From Deltaproteobacteria bacterium (GTDB lineage Bacteria; Myxococcota_A; Polyangia; DRWM01; JAAZOP01), in contig JACRCZ010000033.1 of NCBI GenBank assembly GCA_016218765.1, positions 1 to 64,000 of the forward strand: 64,000 nucleotides of DNA, written 5' to 3'. Each line of letters starts with the position of its first letter. Position 1 is the first letter of the stretch. Shown here piece by piece: positions 1 to 7,477 of the stretch. The notes under the pieces were generated by a model, which ran no database searches, was not told the origin of the DNA, and saw nothing but the letters and a program-made list of their open reading frames with translations. Position numbers and translations under genes: made by a program.

Positions 1-57
1 CGGAAAAGGCCGCGTAATGTTCCCGTTCGAGCCGAATGGCCCCCATTTGCTCTCGCC

Positions 58-1392
58 TCACACGATCGTCAGGTCGTCGGCCGCCGTGCTCGGCTGTCCG
101 AGCAGCGACCGGGTCTCTTCTTCCCTCTCGCGCGCCACCCGGCGCAGCTCCTCGAGCAGCTCCGGGTGCGCCTCCGCCACCCGCAGGAACCGTCCCCGCG
201 GGAGCGTCAGAACGGCGCTATCATACACCATCCGGACCGTCGCGGTTGCGGCTCGTTCGACGACCAGCGACATTTCTCCGAAAACGTCCGCGGGTCCGAG
301 CTCCGCCAGCCGGACGAGCTGCCCCTTCTTCCCCTTCCCCTCGCGCCGCAGCACCTCCGCCTTGCCCGCCACGATGAGGAACAACCCCGGCGACGGCTTC
401 CCCTGCTCCACGGGCTCGTCGCCCGCCCGCAGCATCCGGCGGTCGAACGCCTCCAGCACCTGCGCGCGCTCCGCTTCCGCCCAGCCCGCGAACAGCGGCG
501 ACGTCTCCAGAAGATTGGCGATCATCCGCTGCCGGCAGAACTCGACCAGCTCGTCCGCCAGCGACGACTCCCCCGCCGCGATGGCCTCGATCACGTCGCG
601 CGCCAGCCGTAACGCCATGAGGCCGGTCTCCGACCGCACCGACGCCACCCGCCCCGCCCGCGTCACCAGCGCCACCTCGCCGACCACCCCGCCCGGCCCG
701 ACCCGCCGCAGCGCCTGCTCCTCCCCGCCCCGCGTCCGGCGCACCACTTGCGCCCAGCCGCACAGCACCAGGTAGACCGCGTCGCCTTCCGTCCCCTGCT
801 CGACCAGCAGCTCCCCGGGCGCGACGCGCACCGCCTCGGCCGCCGCCAGCACGCGGCGCAGGTTGTCCGCCGACAGCGTTCCCAGAAGCGGGATCGCCGG
901 CAACGCCGGCGGCTCGACCTCCATCGACCGGTCGAAGGCCAGCCGATCCTGGGCGGCCTTGACCGCGCGCTGCACCAGCGCCAGCACCTCGCCCGCCTCC
1001 GGGCGCGCCGGAGCGTCCGGCAGCTCGCGCGGCAGCGGCGGCGCCAGGTGCAGCGCCGGATCGACGCGCGGCGACCCCCGGTGGTAGTCCCGCACGATCG
1101 ATTCCAGGAGGTCCCCGACCGCCTCCCCGGACTCGCTCAACGCGAACATGCACGACAGCGCCAGCGGCAGGTCGCCGCGCTCGGTCGCCGCTTCCGCGCA
1201 CGACCGCAGCGCCCGGCCACCCTCCGCCTTGCTCTCCAGCTCGAGCAGCGCCCAGCCGCAGAGGGCCAGCGCGTGCAGATCGCCAGGCTCCGCCTTGAGC
1301 AGCGTTCCCGCCGCCCAGGCCCCGCGGACCTTGTCCCCCTTCCACAGCCACTCGCGAACGCTGTCGTAGCCGGCTTCCGACATGCGCGCCAT
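58..1392 (-). CDS. Double cyclic-nucleotide-binding-domain protein
   Basis: A 444-residue cytoplasmic protein with no signal peptide or membrane segment. An alpha-helical N-terminal part (about residues 1-150, TPR-like) is followed by two cyclic-nucleotide-binding (CNB) folds, at about 165-280 and 290-425. Each carries a recognisable phosphate-binding-cassette region (GEVALVTRAGRVASV and GEMSLVVERAATATV). In CNB families these bind cAMP or cGMP, or serve as ligand-less switches. No DNA-binding or enzymatic output domain is visible, so it may act by protein interaction. The frame stays open up to an ATG at 1515, but that extension is Pro-rich and encoded by a low-complexity GA-rich repeat. The ATG at 1392 has GAAGG four bases upstream and is preferred. 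It is divergent from the ROK kinase gene. Family call is firm, function unknown. Confidence 0.85.
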   Translation of the reverse strand: MARMSEAGYDSVREWLWKGDKVRGAWAAGTLLKAEPGDLHALALCGWALLELESKAEGGRALRSCAEAATERGDLPLALSCMFALSESGEAVGDLLESIVRDYHRGSPRVDPALHLAPPLPRELPDAPARPEAGEVLALVQRAVKAAQDRLAFDRSMEVEPPALPAIPLLGTLSADNLRRVLAAAEAVRVAPGELLVEQGTEGDAVYLVLCGWAQVVRRTRGGEEQALRRVGPGGVVGEVALVTRAGRVASVRSETGLMALRLARDVIEAIAAGESSLADELVEFCRQRMIANLLETSPLFAGWAEAERAQVLEAFDRRMLRAGDEPVEQGKPSPGLFLIVAGKAEVLRREGKGKKGQLVRLAELGPADVFGEMSLVVERAATATVRMVYDSAVLTLPRGRFLRVAEAHPELLEELRRVAREREEETRSLLGQPSTAADDLTIV

Positions 1393-1430
1393 TCTGCCTT
1401 CATCCGCCCGCGGAGTCGAGGGGGCTCTGG

Positions 1431-1484
1431 GAAGTGCGGAGGAGTGCGGGGAGTGCGGGAAGAGCGGGAAGGGCGGAAGGGGCG
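1431..1484. repeat. GA/GCGG-rich near-tandem repeat
   Basis: A purine-rich stretch of imperfect 9-mers (AGTGCGGGG, AGAGCGGGA, AGGGCGGAA) lies in the divergent spacer. The same type of sequence recurs at about 54310-54358, where it is inside a coding sequence. No function is evident. Confidence 0.6.
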
Positions 1485-1496
1485 GGTTGTCGGTCG

Positions 1497-1525
1497 TTGG
1501 TCCGAGCCACGACATGATCTAGGCT
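1497..1525 (+). promoter_or_regulatory. Candidate sigma-70 promoter of the ROK gene
   Basis: TTGGTC (1497-1502) is followed after 17 bp by TAGGCT (1520-1525). Only 6 bp separate the -10 from the ATG at 1532, and no Shine-Dalgarno is present, so the transcript would start at or very near the start codon (leaderless). Confidence 0.5.
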
Positions 1526-1531
1526 GCCGGC

Positions 1532-2491
1532 ATGAACGAACACCCGCTACCCGTGATCGCGGTCGACGTCGGAGGCACCAACATGCGCGGCGCCCGCGTC
1601 GCGCCTCACGGCCGCATCCTCGCCCGCGCGCGCGTTTCCACGCCCGTCGCCGACGGCCCGGACGCGATCCTCGGCGCCCTCGCCGGCCTCTGCCGGAACC
1701 TCGCCGGCCGCACCCGGGTCGCCGCGGTCGGCCTGGGCGTGCCCGGCGCCGTTTCCCAGCGACGCGGCGTCGTGTTCTCGTCGCCCAACATCCCCTGCTG
1801 GCACGACGAACCGATCGGACCCCGGCTCGCCCGCCGTCTCGGCCTTCCCGTCCTCGTCGACAACGACGCGAACCTCCATGCCCTCGGCGAACACTGGCTC
1901 GGCGCCGGCAAGGGCGTCCCCAACCTGGTCCTCGCCACGCTCGGCACCGGCATCGGCGGCGGCATCGTGCTCCGCGGCCGCCTGTGGCACGGCGACGCCG
2001 GACGCGCGGGCGAGCTGGGACATACCGTCGTCGACCCCGACGGCCCCCTCTGCGGCTGCGGCGCGACCGGCTGCGTCGAGGCCTACGCCTCCGCCACCGG
2101 CATCCTCCGTGCCTGGCGCTTCGAGAACCGCGTGACGCCTTCCAGCCGCGGAGCGGCGGCGCGCAGGATCCTTCGCGACACCCCGGAGACCATCGCCGCC
2201 CGGGCGCGCCGCGGCGACCCCCGCGCCCTCGCCGTCTTCGCCGAGGCCGGCCGCGCACTCGGCGTCGCCACCGCCTCCTGGCTCCAGGCTCTCGACGTCC
2301 ACACCGTCGTCTTCGGCGGCGGCGTCGCCGGCGCCCTCGACCTCCTCGAACCCCTCGTCCGCATCGAGCTGGACGCCCGCCTGTTCGGCCTCGATGCCCG
2401 CCGCATCCGCATCCTCCGCGCCGCGCTCGGCGACGACGCGGGAATCCTCGGCGCCGCCAAGCTGGCACTCGGAAAGGGGAGCGGCGGCTAG
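1532..2491 (+). CDS. ROK-family sugar kinase (glucokinase-like)
   Basis: A 319-residue protein of normal ROK length. It has the N-terminal ATP phosphate-binding motif DVGGTN (residues 11-16), the catalytic-region VDNDAN, the second phosphate motif GTGIGGGI, and the ROK zinc signature starting at the GELGH histidine and continuing CGCGATGCVE, whose cysteines and histidine bind structural zinc. ROK kinases phosphorylate hexoses such as glucose, N-acetylglucosamine or N-acetylmannosamine with ATP; glucokinase is the most likely role. There is no helix-turn-helix domain, so it is an enzyme and not a ROK repressor. No Shine-Dalgarno precedes the ATG; see the promoter just upstream. It converges on the Cys-rich lipoprotein gene. 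The exact sugar cannot be read from the sequence. Confidence 0.92.
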   Translation: MNEHPLPVIAVDVGGTNMRGARVAPHGRILARARVSTPVADGPDAILGALAGLCRNLAGRTRVAAVGLGVPGAVSQRRGVVFSSPNIPCWHDEPIGPRLARRLGLPVLVDNDANLHALGEHWLGAGKGVPNLVLATLGTGIGGGIVLRGRLWHGDAGRAGELGHTVVDPDGPLCGCGATGCVEAYASATGILRAWRFENRVTPSSRGAAARRILRDTPETIAARARRGDPRALAVFAEAGRALGVATASWLQALDVHTVVFGGGVAGALDLLEPLVRIELDARLFGLDARRIRILRAALGDDAGILGAAKLALGKGSGG

Positions 2492-2492
2492 G

Positions 2493-2525
2493 CCTGCCCC
2501 GAGCGAGCCGAGCGAGTCGAGGGGT
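2493..2525. repeat. Dispersed CCCTTCGA/CTCAGGGC-type repeat, copy A
   Basis: Lies between the convergent ROK and lipoprotein genes. It is a diverged member of the family also seen at 17893, 18754, 35336 and 36119: a C-rich end, a GAGCGAG/CTCGCTC core, then a GTCGAGGGG end. It touches the ROK stop codon. Such 3'-end repeats could act as weak bidirectional terminators or be remnants of a small mobile repeat; this is inference. Confidence 0.5.
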
Positions 2526-2553
2526 AGCTGGTGGCCGGACGAAAAACGACGAA

Positions 2554-3858
2554 CTACGGACCCGGCGGAACCGCCTCGGCCGTGCCCGCGTCGGAGCTGC
2601 CGCCGCCGCCCGAGCCGCCGTCGGCGCTGCCGCCGCGATAGCAATCGCACCAGCCGCTGGGATCGCAGATGCACGTCGAGCCGCGCGGGCAGGAGTAGGG
2701 ATCCGACGGATCGCAGCCCGAGGTCATCGGCATGCATTCGCAGCCGCCGCCGGACGAGCAGACGCACGAGTAGCCGGTCGGGCAGGCCCACGGATCGGAC
2801 GGGTCGCAGCCCGCCACCGCGGCGCACCAGCACCCGTCCTCCATGCAGATGCACTCGGAGCCGTCGGGACACGACCACGGATCACCGGGCGTGCACTCGC
2901 CGCTCGGGGCGCAGTAGCAGCCGCTCCACGGGTCGCAGACGCAGGTCGAGCCCGGAGGGCAGGCGTACGGATCGTCCGGATCGCACCATCCCGGGGTCCA
3001 CGGCACGCATTCGCAGCCGGTCGGGCCGCACTCGCACATCGTGCCGTCCGGGCACGAGCCGGGGACGGAGGGGTCGCAACCCGGCACGCCGCTGGTACAG
3101 CGGCAGCCCGCGGCCGTGCACTCGCACCACTCGCCCGGCGGGCAGGAGTAGGGATCGCCCACGACGCAGTCCTCGATCGGCTGGCACGAGCACGTCGTGC
3201 CGTCGCAGAAGCACGCCTCCCCGGCCGGACACGCTGCCGGATCCGCCGGGTCGCAGCCGGAGACGGGGATGCACGAGCAGTCGCCCCAGACCGTGCACTC
3301 GCAGTACGTCCCGTCCGGGCACGACGTCGGATCGGCCGGATCGCAGCTCGGCGTCGTCGGCTCGCAGTAGCAGCCGCTGTCGGGGTAGCAGACGCACTCC
3401 GAGCCGCGCGGACAGCTGTCCGGCACGCCGGGACGGCAAGGCTCGCTCACCGGCTCGCAGGTGCACTCCCCGCCGCCCAGGCAGCGGCAAGCGAAGCCGT
3501 CCGGGCAGGCGTAGGGATCCGAAGGATCGCACCACGTCGTGACCGGCACGCACGCGCAGTCGCCCGGACCCCAGCACTGGCACTCGTAGCCCGGCGAGCA
3601 CCCCTCCCCCGTCGCCGGATCGCAGATCCAGACGTCGGGCGGCACGTCCGGCCAGACGTCGTCGCTGTAGTCGTCCCGTCTCCCGTCCGGATCGTAGTCC
3701 GGCCACCCATCCGGCACCCCGTCCGGCCGGACGTCGTGGTCCGTGTCGGCCCAGATGTCGCTCGTCGCGTCCGCGTCCTCGGTCCCCGAGCCGGAATCGC
3801 ACGCCGCGCCGAGCGCAAGCGGCAGACATGCAACGACGAGCCAGAAGATCTTCTTCAT
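2554..3858 (-). CDS. Cys-rich tandem-repeat lipoprotein
   Basis: A 434-residue predicted lipoprotein. MKKIFWLVV begins a signal peptide ending in the lipobox LGAAC. An Asp/Pro-rich spacer (about residues 20-75) follows, then eleven consecutive repeats of about 30 residues with the pattern C-DPSDPYxCPxGxxC-x-C-x(4,5)-C-x-C, six cysteines each, probably forming small disulfide-bonded knots outside the cell. A Gly/Ser-rich tail ends the protein. The start is set at the MKK methionine because it begins a normal signal peptide; the frame extends five codons further up. Cys-rich lipoproteins of this style are common in Myxococcota, usually of unknown role (adhesion or matrix contact would fit). I do not recognise a named family. 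Confidence 0.85.
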   Translation of the reverse strand: MKKIFWLVVACLPLALGAACDSGSGTEDADATSDIWADTDHDVRPDGVPDGWPDYDPDGRRDDYSDDVWPDVPPDVWICDPATGEGCSPGYECQCWGPGDCACVPVTTWCDPSDPYACPDGFACRCLGGGECTCEPVSEPCRPGVPDSCPRGSECVCYPDSGCYCEPTTPSCDPADPTSCPDGTYCECTVWGDCSCIPVSGCDPADPAACPAGEACFCDGTTCSCQPIEDCVVGDPYSCPPGEWCECTAAGCRCTSGVPGCDPSVPGSCPDGTMCECGPTGCECVPWTPGWCDPDDPYACPPGSTCVCDPWSGCYCAPSGECTPGDPWSCPDGSECICMEDGCWCAAVAGCDPSDPWACPTGYSCVCSSGGGCECMPMTSGCDPSDPYSCPRGSTCICDPSGWCDCYRGGSADGGSGGGGSSDAGTAEAVPPGP

Positions 3859-3906
3859 GGCCATGCTCCCCATCCCCGGGCATCGACGCCGGCCCGGCGA
3901 GCATCA

Positions 3907-3934
3907 TGGTAGCAGACCCCCCACGATCGGCAAG
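3907..3934 (-). promoter_or_regulatory. Candidate promoter of the Cys-rich lipoprotein gene
   Basis: On the minus strand TTGCCG (3934-3929) and TACCAT (3912-3907) are separated by 16 bp, about 50 bp ahead of the start codon. Plausible sigma-70 elements; no experimental support. Confidence 0.35.
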
Positions 3935-4012
3935 TCCGTTCCTGCCCGTTCCTGCCCCGTTGCCATCCCCCGGCATTTCGCGCTTCTCATCGCATGTCTT
4001 GCCTTTTTCATT

Positions 4013-4056
4013 GAGAGTGAGGCGGGTGGCGTGGAAGCGCCGCCTGCCTCACTCTC
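4013..4056 (-). terminator. Long hairpin over the stop codon of the barrel gene
   Basis: GAGAGTGAGGC (4013-4023) is perfectly complementary to GCCTCACTCTC (4046-4056). The pairing continues inward for eight more pairs, two of them G-U, leaving a six-base loop. The stop codon of the barrel gene (4049-4051) sits inside the stem. No U-tract follows on the minus strand, so this would be an atypical terminator or an mRNA 3'-end stabiliser. Confidence 0.45.
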
Positions 4057-5269
4057 TGCCCCACTGGTAGGCGGCGGAGACGATCGCGTAGAGCGGGGAC
4101 GGCTGGCCCAGGAACGCGGGACCGCTGGTCAGGAAGCTGCCGGTGAAGGCGCCGTCGAACGTGAAGTCGCCGATCTCGAAGCCGACGCCCGCGTGCCAGC
4201 CGAACGTGTACGGGTAGTCGGTCCCGGAGCCCCGCGTCGGATCCGCCGTCCAGTGCACGGCGTACGAGCCGGTCATGCCCGCCCGGAAGTAGAGCCACTC
4301 GAACACCCGGAACTCGCCTGCCAGGTGCACGCCGGGTGCGGTCAGCGTGGTGTCGAAGATGTCGTCGTCCCCCTCGTCCTCCTCGCCCGGCTTGATGTTG
4401 GTGCGCGCCAGGCCGATCGTGAGGTAGGTCGCCAGGAGCGCGTTCTCGCCCAGGCGGATGCGGGGGCCGGCGGCCAGCGAGCCGGTGAACGTCCGCCGCC
4501 GCCACGTCTGCTCGAGCTGCCGATCGGTCTGCACGTAGTCCGCGACGCCGAAGTCGGCCAGGACGCCGATGTCGATCCGCGGCGTGACCTCGAAGAACGC
4601 CCGCGCGTTGATCCCGCCGAAGTACGCCGTCCCGTCGCCGAAGTCCTGCGTCGGCGACGGCTGCGTGTCGGACCGCTCCATCGTGTCCCAGCCGAACTCC
4701 GCCGACACGTCCACGTTCGCCGGGCCGCGGACCGAGTAGCCGGCGGTGAAGCCGAAGTAGCCCTGCATCGAGGTGACCTCGCCTCCCCGGTCGGGGTCGG
4801 GCGAAGTCGTCGTTCCCCCGGCGCCGCCCGTCAGCCTGAGACCGACCAGGTGGACGTCCGCGATGCGCAGTCCGCCGACCAGGTCGGCGACGACCGGCGC
4901 CGCCGGCGGCTCGAAATGCGCCCCCACGCCGTCCCACAACCCGTCGAAGCCGTTCAGTCCCGCCAGGTCCCCGTTCGGCCCGGCGAAGAACGTCCCGGGC
5001 CGCAGCAGATCGCCGCGGTGCACGCCCGCCCCCACGCCCCAGTCCTCGAAGGCCAGCAGGAACATCCCCGCGCCCTGCAGATCGTTCAGGCCGAAGTCGA
5101 AGCCCAGGCGCCCGCCGTGCAGCAGCGTCAGCTCCGGGAAGACCCACACGTCGTCGGGGTCCTCCAGGAGCCGGCTCCCCGCCAGCGCCGTCCGCCGGTC
5201 CGCCCCCGCCGGCGACGCCCACGACAGCGCCACGATGCACCCGATCGCCGCGGCCCGCATGCTTCGCAT
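4049..5269 (-). CDS. Putative outer-membrane beta-barrel protein
   Basis: A 406-residue exported protein. The chosen ATG at 5269 has AAGGAGGAGG just upstream and begins a signal peptide (MRSMRAAAIGCIVALSWAS, cleavage after AGA). The mature part is a run of amphipathic strands with alternating aromatic and polar residues (for example VGLRLTGGAG, ARAFFEVTPRIDIGVL, GPRIRLGENALLATYLTIGL), typical of outer-membrane barrels in delta-type bacteria. It ends in a short hydrophilic QWGRE rather than the classical terminal Phe. No plug or TonB box is seen, so a passive channel or structural barrel is more likely than a TonB receptor. I do not recognise a characterised family. It is divergent from the bactofilin-pyrE genes. 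Confidence 0.7.
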   Translation of the reverse strand: MRSMRAAAIGCIVALSWASPAGADRRTALAGSRLLEDPDDVWVFPELTLLHGGRLGFDFGLNDLQGAGMFLLAFEDWGVGAGVHRGDLLRPGTFFAGPNGDLAGLNGFDGLWDGVGAHFEPPAAPVVADLVGGLRIADVHLVGLRLTGGAGGTTTSPDPDRGGEVTSMQGYFGFTAGYSVRGPANVDVSAEFGWDTMERSDTQPSPTQDFGDGTAYFGGINARAFFEVTPRIDIGVLADFGVADYVQTDRQLEQTWRRRTFTGSLAAGPRIRLGENALLATYLTIGLARTNIKPGEEDEGDDDIFDTTLTAPGVHLAGEFRVFEWLYFRAGMTGSYAVHWTADPTRGSGTDYPYTFGWHAGVGFEIGDFTFDGAFTGSFLTSGPAFLGQPSPLYAIVSAAYQWGRE

Positions 5270-5346
5270 GGTCCTCCTCCTTCCGCCGCCCGCACGATAC
5301 CCCGAGCCAGGCCCGAAGGCCGAATTTCCCGCCGTCCCCGACTCCA

Positions 5347-5376
5347 TTGACATCCCCGGCCCCCGCGCGGTACACG
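5347..5376 (+). promoter_or_regulatory. Weak candidate promoter ahead of bactofilin
   Basis: TTGACA (5347-5352) followed after 18 bp by TACACG (5371-5376), about 18 bp before the bactofilin ATG. The -35 is a perfect match, the -10 poor. Confidence 0.3.
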
Positions 5377-5394
5377 CGCCGCGAGAGTCGGACG

Positions 5395-6084
5395 ATGGCG
5401 GAACAAGCGGAACGGTTCGTGTTGGGCCCCGGAGTGACGATCGTCGGCGACATCGATGCCGGCGGATCGCTGCGCATCGAAGGCTCGGTGCGCGGACGCG
5501 TCTTCGTCCGCGGCACGCTGGAGGTCGCTCCCGGCGCGGTCGTCGAGGGCTTCGTCCAGGCGCTCGAGATCGACGTCTGGGGCCGGCTCTCCGGCGTCGT
5601 GCGCGCCGCGGGCGAGGTCCGGCTCCGCGGGGACGCGAGGATCTCCGGCGACGTCGAGGCGCCCAGGGTGCGGTTCGTGACGGCCGAGGCGCCCCTGGCC
5701 GCGCGGGCCGTGGCGCCCGTCCCCGAGCCGCGTACGCCCGCCGCGGCTCCGCCTCCGCGACCGTTGCCTCCGCCTCCCGCCGTTCCTCCTTCCCCGGCCG
5801 ACGACGAGCCCCTGGCGCTGCCGCCGGCCGCCGCGGGCCAGACCCCGGGCGTGCTGCCGCCGTGGCCGCCCCAGGGCGTCCCGCTCACGCCGCCCGTCTG
5901 GGCGCCCCGCTCCGCGCGTCCCGCGTCCGTGCCGCCGGCGCCCCCCGGGCCGCCGGCGGCTCTCGTACCGCCGGAGCCCGAGACGCCGGTCGCCTTCGGC
6001 GGCGATGCCTCCGCCGACGGGCCGCCGCCTTCGCCTCCCTCGATCACGGGCGGGCGCCGGCAGATCGTCGTCAAGCGCAAGTGA
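5395..6084 (+). CDS. Bactofilin-family cytoskeletal protein
   Basis: A 229-residue protein. Residues about 6-95 form the bactofilin (DUF583) right-handed beta-helix, with the typical rungs VTIVGDIDAGGSLRIEG, SVRGRVFVRGTLEVAPGA and GEVRLRGDARISGDVEAP. Bactofilins polymerise spontaneously into filaments that position envelope or chromosome-associated machinery. After the helix comes a long Pro/Ala-rich tail (about 100-222) and a basic end, VVKRK. The tail is unusually long for a bactofilin and could be a partner-binding linker. The ATG at 5395 is preferred over an upstream TTG in the same frame. It is followed after 8 bp by pyrE, so the two are probably co-transcribed; this pairing looks incidental. 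Confidence 0.85.
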   Translation: MAEQAERFVLGPGVTIVGDIDAGGSLRIEGSVRGRVFVRGTLEVAPGAVVEGFVQALEIDVWGRLSGVVRAAGEVRLRGDARISGDVEAPRVRFVTAEAPLAARAVAPVPEPRTPAAAPPPRPLPPPPAVPPSPADDEPLALPPAAAGQTPGVLPPWPPQGVPLTPPVWAPRSARPASVPPAPPGPPAALVPPEPETPVAFGGDASADGPPPSPPSITGGRRQIVVKRK

Positions 6085-6092
6085 GGAACCCC

Positions 6093-6653
6093 ATGCTGCC
6101 GTCCTTCGACCAGGCGCGCGAGCAGCTCCGCGAGATGCTGCGGCTCCACGCCGTTCGCCACGGCACGTTCACGCTCGCCTCCGGACGGACCAGCGACTTC
6201 TTCGTCGATTGCAAGACGGTGGTCCTCTCCGCCGAAGGCCACCTCTGCGCCGGCGTCACCCTCGGACAACTCGCCCTCTCCTTCTCCCCCGTCCACGCCT
6301 TCGCCGCCGTCCCCCTCGGCGGCTGCCCCCTCGCCTCCGCCGCCTCGTTCGCCTCGTCGCTGGGCGCCCGGCCCGTGCCCGCGATCTACGTGCGCAAGGA
6401 GGCCAAGGACCACGGCACGGGGAAGCGGATCGAAGGCGCCGAGCGCGTCGCCGGCAAGCGCGTCGTGCTGCTGGAGGACGTCGTCACCACCGGCGGATCG
6501 TCCCTGCGCGCCGCGGAGACGCTGCGCGCGGCGGGGTTCGAGGTCGCCGCCGCGGTCTGCATCCTCGACCGCCTCGAGGGCGGCGAGGACGCCTTCCGCA
6601 AGGCGAGCATTCCTCTCTCGGCCCTCTTCACGCGACGCGACTTCCTCCCCTGA
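6093..6653 (+). CDS. pyrE: Orotate phosphoribosyltransferase
   Basis: A 186-residue cytoplasmic enzyme that joins orotate to PRPP to give OMP in pyrimidine synthesis. The type I PRTase PRPP-binding motif VVLLEDVVTTGGSSL is at about residues 127-141, the flexible-loop RKEAKDHGTGKRIEG precedes it, and the N-terminal hood TFTLASGRTSDFFVDCKTV fits PyrE. Slightly short compared with the usual 200-215 residues, but all active-site regions are present. GAGGAA lies five bases before the ATG, and the gene begins 8 bp after the bactofilin stop. Confidence 0.93.
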   Translation: MLPSFDQAREQLREMLRLHAVRHGTFTLASGRTSDFFVDCKTVVLSAEGHLCAGVTLGQLALSFSPVHAFAAVPLGGCPLASAASFASSLGARPVPAIYVRKEAKDHGTGKRIEGAERVAGKRVVLLEDVVTTGGSSLRAAETLRAAGFEVAAAVCILDRLEGGEDAFRKASIPLSALFTRRDFLP

Positions 6654-6666
6654 ACGACCCGTCTCC

Positions 6667-6715
6667 GGACCGGACAAGGAGAGGTGGGGAAATCGGCTGG
6701 GGAGGTGGAGAGGCT
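6667..6715. repeat. GGAGAGGTGG-type dispersed repeat, copy 1
   Basis: A purine-rich 50-mer (CCGGAC, GGAGAGGTGG, CGGCTGGGGAGGTGG) in the spacer after pyrE. It matches the reverse complement of 27329-27379 at roughly four of five positions; a shorter piece occurs at about 17862-17890. Confidence 0.6.
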
Positions 6716-6774
6716 CCGGTTCGGAACCGAGAACCGAAAACCGAAAAACCTCCCTTCTTCCTCTCCCTTGTGCC

Positions 6775-6780
6775 TACAAT
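6775..6780 (+). promoter_or_regulatory. Candidate -10 element TACAAT
   Basis: TACAAT, one base from consensus and unusual in this GC-rich spacer, ends 7 bp before the GTG proposed as start of the next gene. No clear -35 is seen. It fits a leaderless transcript. Confidence 0.4.
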
Positions 6781-6787
6781 CCCGTCT

Positions 6788-7477
6788 GTGGTTGGAACGG
6801 TTCCCTTCCCCTCGTGCTCTCCTCGCCGGCTCCGGCTTGTCCTCTGCGGCTTCGCCCTGGCGTCGTCGTGCGCGGAGGCGCAGGTCAACTTCTCCGAGAC
6901 CCAGACGCACACGTTCCAGCCGTCGGACTACGAGCGCGTGGTGGAGCGGTGGACGAGGGACGAGCAGCTCTACATCCTCGACGGCCTGGACAACGCCCTC
7001 ACGGTTTCCGCCACCTTCGAGTCCTGGGAGTACCGCCAGGCGTACATCGATCGCTACGCCTACGATTTCCGCCTGACGGATCTCGAGCGGCAGGAACTGG
7101 AGTCCGAGCAGCGGGCGGAGCTGGAGACGGCGCACGTCTTCGTGATCGCGGCGTCGAGCACGAAGGTCGAGTGGTCCGACCTGACGGCGGACGCCACGCC
7201 GTGGAAGATCCGGCTGGTCAACGACCAGGGCGACGTGCTCGAGCCCTTCCCCGAGGGGCATGCCCCGCGCGGCATCGAGGAAGTGCGGCGGATCACGCCG
7301 GCGCAGCGGCTGTATTTCCCCTACATCAACGACTTCCGGACGGTGTACGTCCTGCGCTTCCCGCGGACGATGGCCGACGGCACGCCGTTCCTGCGGGCCG
7401 GCGTGGAGGCGTTCACCCTCGAGTTTGCCGGCGTGCTCGGGCGCGCCGAGCTGCGCTGGTCCTCCGCGAGCGAATGA
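6788..7477 (+). CDS. Small secreted or lipid-anchored protein of unknown function
   Basis: About 229 residues. There is no in-frame ATG near a plausible start, so the GTG at 6788 is chosen: it gives a basic n-region (PRRLRL), a hydrophobic core (VLCGFALASS) and either a weak lipobox (LASSC) or a signal-peptidase I site after AEA. The mature part (from QVNFSETQTHTF) alternates acidic and aromatic residues and contains a beta-rich C-terminal half (AHVFVIAASSTKVEW, KIRLVNDQGDV, VYVLRFPRTMADG). I do not recognise the family. Its stop overlaps the uvrC start (ATGA), so the two are translationally coupled, though functionally they look unrelated. Confidence 0.65.
   Translation: MVGTVPFPSCSPRRLRLVLCGFALASSCAEAQVNFSETQTHTFQPSDYERVVERWTRDEQLYILDGLDNALTVSATFESWEYRQAYIDRYAYDFRLTDLERQELESEQRAELETAHVFVIAASSTKVEWSDLTADATPWKIRLVNDQGDVLEPFPEGHAPRGIEEVRRITPAQRLYFPYINDFRTVYVLRFPRTMADGTPFLRAGVEAFTLEFAGVLGRAELRWSSASE

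Noticed and set aside
1-57. Sequence before the first gene
   Set aside because: 57 bases with no supported start, stop or RNA feature; nothing can be called.
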